This document shows positions 59,462 to 64,000 of a DNA stretch of 64,000 nucleotides, piece after piece. Source of the DNA: Vibrio sp. PID17_43. GTDB lineage: Bacteria > Pseudomonadota > Gammaproteobacteria > Enterobacterales > Vibrionaceae. The first letter of the stretch is position 1, and each line of letters opens with the position of its first letter. The notes under the pieces are model-generated. The model did not search any database. It was not told where the DNA came from and saw only the letters and a program-made list of their open reading frames with translations. Where the stretch lies: assembly GCF_002608565.1 (NCBI RefSeq), contig NZ_LIXM01000005.1, positions 62,001 through 126,000 on the forward strand, written 5' to 3'. A program made the translations under genes and the position numbers.

Positions 59462-59932
59462 GTGTTTTTTGTTAATTTTGTCAATTAGATTCTTTTCTAA
59501 ACCTCCTTTCATGTTCATTGAATGGTCATCCTTTCAACGTATTCTGTCGTAAAACTGCGCTTGTGTGGTTATTAGGTTTGTAAATTGTTTACGGAATGTA
59601 GTTCGTTACAGGTGTTGTTGTGATCTACGTAGCGTCCTGAGTAAGTAAGCAATGTACGCGACACAGAATGGCGTATTTTAAATTGTAATTTTATTCCAGT
59701 TCGTTAATTTATGAGACAGATAATGCACCGGTATGCGGTTGTATCGCGTCAAAATAATGAATAACGACGGCGTGTGCGTACTAGGATGTGCAATAGCTTT
59801 ATTTTGTTCGTGCTGCAAGAGTTCAAAGAAGCTCATCAGCGCGAATATGCTAGCGTGTTTGTTTGACTCCCCGAGTCTTGCTCATATCAAACAAACATTA
59901 CTTCCAAGCTATAACTATATGGAGAACAACGA
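59462..59932 (+). promoter_or_regulatory. glgC promoter and leader region
   Basis: A 471-base gap without a convincing gene. A CRP-like half TGTGATCTACG lies near 59619, and GTAAATTGTTTAC near 59579 is a short palindrome. An 11-bp inverted repeat at 59856-59897 encloses a smaller hairpin. The ribosome site TGGAG lies before the ATG at 59933. Confidence 0.5.
59856..59897 (+). promoter_or_regulatory. Nested hairpins in the glgC leader
   Basis: TGTTTGTTTGA and TCAAACAAACA pair over 11 bases. A competing small hairpin GACTC-CCC-GAGTC (59865-59877) lies at the inner end of the left arm. The outer stem ends 35 bases before the glgC start. Confidence 0.5.
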
Positions 59933-61150
59933 ATGGCTGGTGTATTGGGAATGATTCTTGCTGGCGGTGAAGGCTCTCGTTTGAGACCTTTAACGGAGTC
60001 CCGTAGTAAACCGTCGGTCCCTTTTGGCGGAAGTTACCGATTGATCGATTTCGCACTGAATAACTTCGTGAATGCTGACTTGATGCGCATTTACGTATTG
60101 ACTCAATTCAAATCTCAATCTTTGTTCCATCATATGAAGAAAGGTTGGAACATCAACGGCATTACCGATCGATTCATCGATCCAATTCCTGCTCAAATGC
60201 GTACGGGTAAGCGTTGGTATGAAGGTACGGCAGATGCTATTTATCAAAATCTACGTTTTATGGAGTTGGCGGAACCTGAGCAGGTATGTATCTTCGGTTC
60301 AGACCACATCTACAAAATGGACATCAAACAGATGTTGGCTTTCCATAAAGAAAAAGAAGCTTCTTTAACGGTTTCCGCATTGCGCATGCCACTTTCAGAA
60401 GCGTCCCAATTTGGTGTTATTGAAGTAGATAGTGAAGGGCGCATGATTGGCTTTGAAGAAAAGCCAGAAAATCCGAAGTCTATTCCTGGCGACCCTGAGC
60501 ATGCACTCGTCTCTATGGGTAATTATATCTTTGAAGCACAGACGCTATTTGCAGAGTTGATTGAAGATGCCGACGATGAAGCGTCCTCGCACGATTTTGG
60601 CAAAGACATCATTCCTAAAATGTTCCCACGTGGTGATGTTTTCGTGTATGACTTCAGCACTAACCGCATTACTGGTGAAAAGGAAGAAGTTTACTGGCGT
60701 GATGTTGGTACGATTGATGCCTACTGGCAAGCTCATATGGATCTGCTTAAAAAAGACGCGCCATTCTCGCTATACAATCGCAAGTGGCCACTGCACACTT
60801 ACTATCCACCATTGCCACCAGCCACGTTCACAGATTCTGATAATGGTCGTGTCCAGATTATCGATAGTTTAGTGTGCAACGGCAGCTACGTGCGCGGCTC
60901 TCGTATTGAGAAATCGGTGCTAGGTTTCCGTAGCAACATCGCTTCAGCTTGTGACATTAGCGAATCCATTTTGCTTGGTGACGTAAAAGTTGGTGAAGGT
61001 TGTGTGTTGCGTCGTGTGATTATTGATAAAAACGCTGACATCGCACCGGGTACTCAAATTGGAGTGAACCTACAAGAAGATAAAAAACACTTCCATGTAT
61101 CAGATGATGGCATCGTTGTTATTCCTAAAGGAGCAAGTGTTGGCTACTAA
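59933..61150 (+). CDS. glgC: Glucose-1-phosphate adenylyltransferase
   Basis: Makes ADP-glucose, the committed step of glycogen synthesis. The 405-residue product has the nucleotidyltransferase start LGMILAGGEGSRLRPLTESRSKPSVPFGG, the catalytic FGSDHIYKMD and a C-terminal left-handed beta-helix (VLGFRSNIASACDISESILLGDVKVGEG). Allosteric control by fructose-1,6-bisphosphate or similar effectors is known in the family. GGAG lies eight bases before the ATG. It overlaps the glgA start by 11 bases. Confidence 0.97.
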   Translation: MAGVLGMILAGGEGSRLRPLTESRSKPSVPFGGSYRLIDFALNNFVNADLMRIYVLTQFKSQSLFHHMKKGWNINGITDRFIDPIPAQMRTGKRWYEGTADAIYQNLRFMELAEPEQVCIFGSDHIYKMDIKQMLAFHKEKEASLTVSALRMPLSEASQFGVIEVDSEGRMIGFEEKPENPKSIPGDPEHALVSMGNYIFEAQTLFAELIEDADDEASSHDFGKDIIPKMFPRGDVFVYDFSTNRITGEKEEVYWRDVGTIDAYWQAHMDLLKKDAPFSLYNRKWPLHTYYPPLPPATFTDSDNGRVQIIDSLVCNGSYVRGSRIEKSVLGFRSNIASACDISESILLGDVKVGEGCVLRRVIIDKNADIAPGTQIGVNLQEDKKHFHVSDDGIVVIPKGASVGY

Positions 61151-62597
61151 CAATTTGTCGGTACTGTTTGTAGCGTCTGAAGTCGAAGGGCTGATCAAAA
61201 GTGGTGGCTTGGCTGATGTAGCCAAGGCACTACCGGAAGCTTTGCAGAATCTTCAGCAAGATGTACGGATTACCATTCCTGCTTACCATGGTATTGAGCA
61301 ATTATCAGAAGCGGAAACGCTTTTAGAAACCAAGTTAACAAGTTGGCCTCACACTGATTATCGAGTCCTTAAGCTCACGGTTGGGGATAATCCCGTTTAC
61401 TTGATTGACTGCCAGCCGTATTTTAACCGCCCATCCATGTATGCGGAAAATAACCAAGCGTATACGGATAACGGTGAGCGGTTTGCTTTCTTTAGCGCTG
61501 CGTGTCTGGATATGTTGCCAAAACTTGGCTTTCAACCAGATATTGTACACGCGAATGATTGGCATACTGGACTCGTTCCGTTTTTGCTCAAACATCGATA
61601 TGGATCGGACCCTTTTTTTGCACATACCCGTAGTGTTCTCTCAATTCATAACGCAGTATTTAAAGGCGTATTCAGCTATGACGACGTTCAATGTTTGCCG
61701 GAATTCCATAGCCGTAACGAGCCGGATGCCGCCGTAAGCACCACGCACATTACGATGCTAAAAGCGGGGGTAATGAGCGCAGATAAAATCAATGCAGTCA
61801 GTCCAACCTACGCTGAGGAATTGAAAACGGAACTTGGTAGCCATGGTATGGCATGGGAGTTCCAGCAACGTTCTGAGGACTTGGTTGGTATTCTCAATGG
61901 TTGTGATTATAGCGCTTGGAATCCAGAAACTGATCCTAATTTGCCACTACACTACAAATCCAATCGTCAGAGTATGGTTCGAGGTAAGAACGCTTGTAAA
62001 AAGGCACTGCAAGAGAAGCTAGGGCTTGAAACGTCGGATTGCGCTATGTTTGGTATGGTCTGTCGTTTGACGCAACAGAAAGGGGTACATTACCTTCTTC
62101 CTGCATTAGCTGACTTTCTCAAACACGATGTCCAATTGGTTGTGGTGGGAACAGGTGATCCTATATTTGCAGCACAATTACGTGACGTCGCGGCACTATT
62201 TGCCAACAAATTTGTGTTTGTCGAAGCCTACGATAATGAGTTAGCGCATTTGGTTGAAGCAGGTTCTGATTTCTTCTTGATGCCATCGGAGTTTGAACCT
62301 TGTGGCTTAAACCAAATCTACAGCATGGCTTACGGTACACTGCCAATTGTTCGTGGTGTCGGTGGTCTAAAAGATAGTGTTAACGATTACGATGCGGATC
62401 CATTAGACGCAACTGGTTTTGTGTTTGATGGGCCGACACCACAAGCATTATTGCTCACGATGTTAAGAGCTTTATTGCTCTATGCACAAAACATCAAAGA
62501 AGTGAGACGTGTTCAGCTCTATGCAATGCAAAAAGATTTTTGTTGGCGCAAAGCGGCAGAAGAATATCTGCAATTGTATCGCGCTGCGTTAAATTGA
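61140..62597 (+). CDS. glgA: Glycogen synthase (ADP-glucose type)
   Basis: GT5-family enzyme that adds ADP-glucose to glycogen. The 485-residue product has the ADP-binding KSGGLADV at 20-27, HANDWHTGLVPFLL, and the C-terminal EPCGLNQIYSMAYGTLPIV with the conserved glutamate. The start is a TTG at 61140, inside glgC: AAGGAG sits six bases before it, and the residues ATNNLSVLFVASEVEG then align with the family. An ATG at 61095 gives an implausible N-terminus. Terminator follows after 25 bases. Confidence 0.95.
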   Translation: MATNNLSVLFVASEVEGLIKSGGLADVAKALPEALQNLQQDVRITIPAYHGIEQLSEAETLLETKLTSWPHTDYRVLKLTVGDNPVYLIDCQPYFNRPSMYAENNQAYTDNGERFAFFSAACLDMLPKLGFQPDIVHANDWHTGLVPFLLKHRYGSDPFFAHTRSVLSIHNAVFKGVFSYDDVQCLPEFHSRNEPDAAVSTTHITMLKAGVMSADKINAVSPTYAEELKTELGSHGMAWEFQQRSEDLVGILNGCDYSAWNPETDPNLPLHYKSNRQSMVRGKNACKKALQEKLGLETSDCAMFGMVCRLTQQKGVHYLLPALADFLKHDVQLVVVGTGDPIFAAQLRDVAALFANKFVFVEAYDNELAHLVEAGSDFFLMPSEFEPCGLNQIYSMAYGTLPIVRGVGGLKDSVNDYDADPLDATGFVFDGPTPQALLLTMLRALLLYAQNIKEVRRVQLYAMQKDFCWRKAAEEYLQLYRAALN

Positions 62598-62621
62598 TGC
62601 AAAATCTTAAATAACTGTAAT

Positions 62622-62651
62622 CTAAGGCACCGATTATGGTGCCTTAATTTT
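62622..62651 (+). terminator. Terminator after glgA
   Basis: TAAGGCACC pairs perfectly with GGTGCCTTA around a six-base loop, then ATTTTC. Confidence 0.85.
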
Positions 62652-62716
62652 CTCGTTAGTGATGGAATGTGGTAGGATTTACTCCTTTGTTTACTACGAC
62701 TGTTGATCACTGACGC

Positions 62717-63520
62717 ATGACTCAGCCAATCTTGTTCCACAAAACCTATCTGCACCCTACTAGCAACGAGTGGGTCGTTTTCGTACATGGTGCTGGTGGC
62801 AGTTCTTCAATATGGTTTAAACAAATCAAAGCGTATAAACAGCACTTTAATTTGCTGTTGATTGACCTTCGAGGACATGGAAAGTCAAACCAATTACTTA
62901 AAGAGCTGATCACAAGCCGTTATACCTTTACTGCCGTGACGCAAGATATTTTGAAAGTGTTGGATCATTTAAAAATCCAATCGGCACATTTTGTCGGCAT
63001 GTCACTTGGGACCATCATTGTACGGAATTTAGCAGAGCTTGCTTCTGAGCGTGTGTGTTCGATGGTGTTAGGTGGGGCCGTGACGCGATTAAACACACGT
63101 TCACAAATTTTGGTGACGTTAGGTAATCTTGGTAAACATATTTTGCCCTACATGTGGTTGTACAAGTTGTTTGCTTATGTCGTGATGCCACAAAAGAACC
63201 AGCGTGAATCTCGCCACCTATTTATTCGTGAAGCGAAGAAGTTGTGTCAAAAAGAGTTTAAACGTTGGTTCATTTTAGCCACCGATGTGAACCCACTAAT
63301 GAGATATTTCAAAGATAAAGAACTGCCGATTCCGACGCTTTATTTGATGGGAGATCGGGATTATATGTTTATCAAGCCCGTAAAAGAGATGGTAGCAGCC
63401 CACAAGCTGAGTTCGTTGCGGGAGATCCCAAACTGTGGTCATGTATGCAACGTAGAACGACCTGACGATTTTAACCAACACTCAATAGAGTTTATTAAGC
63501 AGCAGCGCCTAACGGCTTAA
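62717..63520 (+). CDS. Alpha/beta-fold hydrolase
   Basis: A 267-residue cytoplasmic hydrolase. VVFVHGAGGSSSIWF forms the oxyanion-hole strand, GMSLGT the nucleophile elbow with Ser96, GDRDYM the acid (Asp213 or Asp215) and NCGHVCN the histidine (His242), so the triad is complete. LLIDLRGHGKSN is typical of the BioH/esterase-like group. The substrate cannot be told. Own promoter region of about 65 bases after the glgA terminator. Confidence 0.85.
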   Translation: MTQPILFHKTYLHPTSNEWVVFVHGAGGSSSIWFKQIKAYKQHFNLLLIDLRGHGKSNQLLKELITSRYTFTAVTQDILKVLDHLKIQSAHFVGMSLGTIIVRNLAELASERVCSMVLGGAVTRLNTRSQILVTLGNLGKHILPYMWLYKLFAYVVMPQKNQRESRHLFIREAKKLCQKEFKRWFILATDVNPLMRYFKDKELPIPTLYLMGDRDYMFIKPVKEMVAAHKLSSLREIPNCGHVCNVERPDDFNQHSIEFIKQQRLTA

Positions 63521-63543
63521 TCTCAGCTGAAGGGACAAAAGAG

Positions 63544-63568
63544 TAGGGGAACCGTTATGGTTCCCCTA
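63544..63568. terminator. Hairpin between the hydrolase and DUF2007 genes
   Basis: A ten-base-pair perfect stem (TAGGGGAACC with GGTTCCCCTA) and five-base loop. It overlaps the last codons of the DUF2007 gene; T-runs are weak on both sides, so termination strength is uncertain. Confidence 0.6.
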
Positions 63569-63872
63569 TTTGATATCCGCAGTGCCAGCAAGCTCCAAAC
63601 TGCCCTTCATTTTGCTCTAAGCACTGCGGGCACTGCCAATCTAGATAAGTTGGTTCTGCTTGTTTGCGATACTCTTCAAGTATCACTGAGGCTTTCAGCT
63701 TTTGCTCTGGATGTAAAAGCCAAATATACGGGTCAGTATCATCACCAAATGGCAGCTCACCTTTTAAGCCAAACAGGTTTTCACCTCGCACTTCACAAAC
63801 AATGTGTTCCGTTTTGAGTAGTTCACAGACGATGTGGGCTTCAGTGGGGTTTTGAGCGATATATATCTTCAT
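63555..63872 (-). CDS. DUF2007 protein with C-terminal zinc ribbon
   Basis: A 105-residue cytoplasmic protein. The first 70 residues are a DUF2007 domain (MKIYIAQNPTEAHIVCELLK and VRGENLFGLKGELPFG), a small ferredoxin-like fold called putative signal-transducing. The C-terminus adds a four-cysteine ribbon: Cys81, Cys84, Cys95 and Cys98. The start codon shares its A with the stop of the gene upstream on the same strand (TAATG), so the two are probably co-translated. Confidence 0.85.
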   Translation of the reverse strand: MKIYIAQNPTEAHIVCELLKTEHIVCEVRGENLFGLKGELPFGDDTDPYIWLLHPEQKLKASVILEEYRKQAEPTYLDWQCPQCLEQNEGQFGACWHCGYQIGEP

Positions 63873-64000
63873 TAAACGTTTCCATTCGGTTGCCCCTGAA
63901 CTGGCCGGATTTTATTCATGACCCATTTTGCGATGATAGGGAATAACCCAAGCAATGCAAATGACGCCAATACTGCTGGAGACATAATGCCGGACAGACT
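63872..64000 (-). CDS. C-terminal part of a small membrane protein gene (5' end outside window)
   Basis: An open frame from the window edge to a TAA at 63872-63874 encodes 42 residues. They contain one hydrophobic helix (PAVLASFALLGLFPIIAKWV) followed by a basic, proline-containing tail ending QPNGNV. No family is recognised from this piece. It overlaps the DUF2007 start by one base. Confidence 0.5.
   Translation of the reverse strand, partial: SLSGIMSPAVLASFALLGLFPIIAKWVMNKIRPVQGQPNGNV

Noticed and set aside
59733..59954. A 73-codon plus-strand frame overlapping the glgC start
   Set aside because: It spans the leader hairpins and enters glgC out of frame. The cysteine-rich stretch has no family resemblance.

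Overview
The window is chromosomal core DNA of a Vibrio, most likely of the Harveyi clade. Three things point there: gene order (dinG beside an OmpT-type porin and a UPF0319 gene; mfd, a PilZ gene and lolCDE in a row; cspD, clpS, clpA, infA, bpt and aat in a row), protein sequences close to enterobacterial orthologues but with Vibrio-type family members (DUF3360, CsiV, monomeric Icd, Bpt), and palindromic intergenic repeats of the kind common in vibrios. I see no phage, IS transposase, integron or CRISPR array. Coding density is high, and nearly every transcription unit ends in a clear hairpin terminator.

Layout. 1-3997: tail of a ycfL-like gene, lpoB (peptidoglycan synthase activator), thiK, ycfP, then ndh behind a long leader carrying a perfect FNR box and a stable hairpin. 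4062-9491 (minus): GNAT acetyltransferase, csiV, mfd, PilZ protein. 9724-12879: lolCDE lipoprotein export. 13069-19556: DUF2062 gene, divergent comEC, then the envelope operon msbA-lpxK-ycaR-kdsB (lipid A and KDO supply). 19673-25475 (minus): yfbU and the stationary-phase kinase cluster yeaG-yeaH-ycgB. 25681-32595 (minus): orphan CbiM-like permease, pflA, an LpxR-type lipid A deacylase, pflB and a DUF3360 membrane protein standing where focA is found in E. coli. 33057-34418: an AT-rich, unrecognised lipoprotein.

34655-37795: a complete basic amino acid ABC importer. 37875-42365 (minus): xthA, then tauE/safE-priC-rsmS with overlapping stops and starts, and dinG. 42882-47968: OmpT-type porin, UPF0319 protein, rluE (minus), monomeric isocitrate dehydrogenase. 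48285-53959: cspD, clpS-clpA, infA, bpt, aat. This puts both N-degron-making transferases beside the ClpS adaptor and ClpA unfoldase. 54000-59414: glycine-zipper protein, aroA, yciN, topA. 59933-64000: glgC-glgA (glycogen synthesis), an alpha/beta hydrolase, a DUF2007 zinc-ribbon protein and the end of a further gene.

Most of the window is ordinary core genome. The points most worth a second look are the DUF3360 transporter and its promoter next to pflB, the inverted repeat before pflB, the CbiM-like protein lacking the metal-binding N-terminus, the unknown lipoprotein with a 19-bp palindrome upstream, a 166-bp MITE-like element ending two bases from the cspD stop, tRNA-like remnants between clpA and infA, and structured leaders before ndh and glgC.
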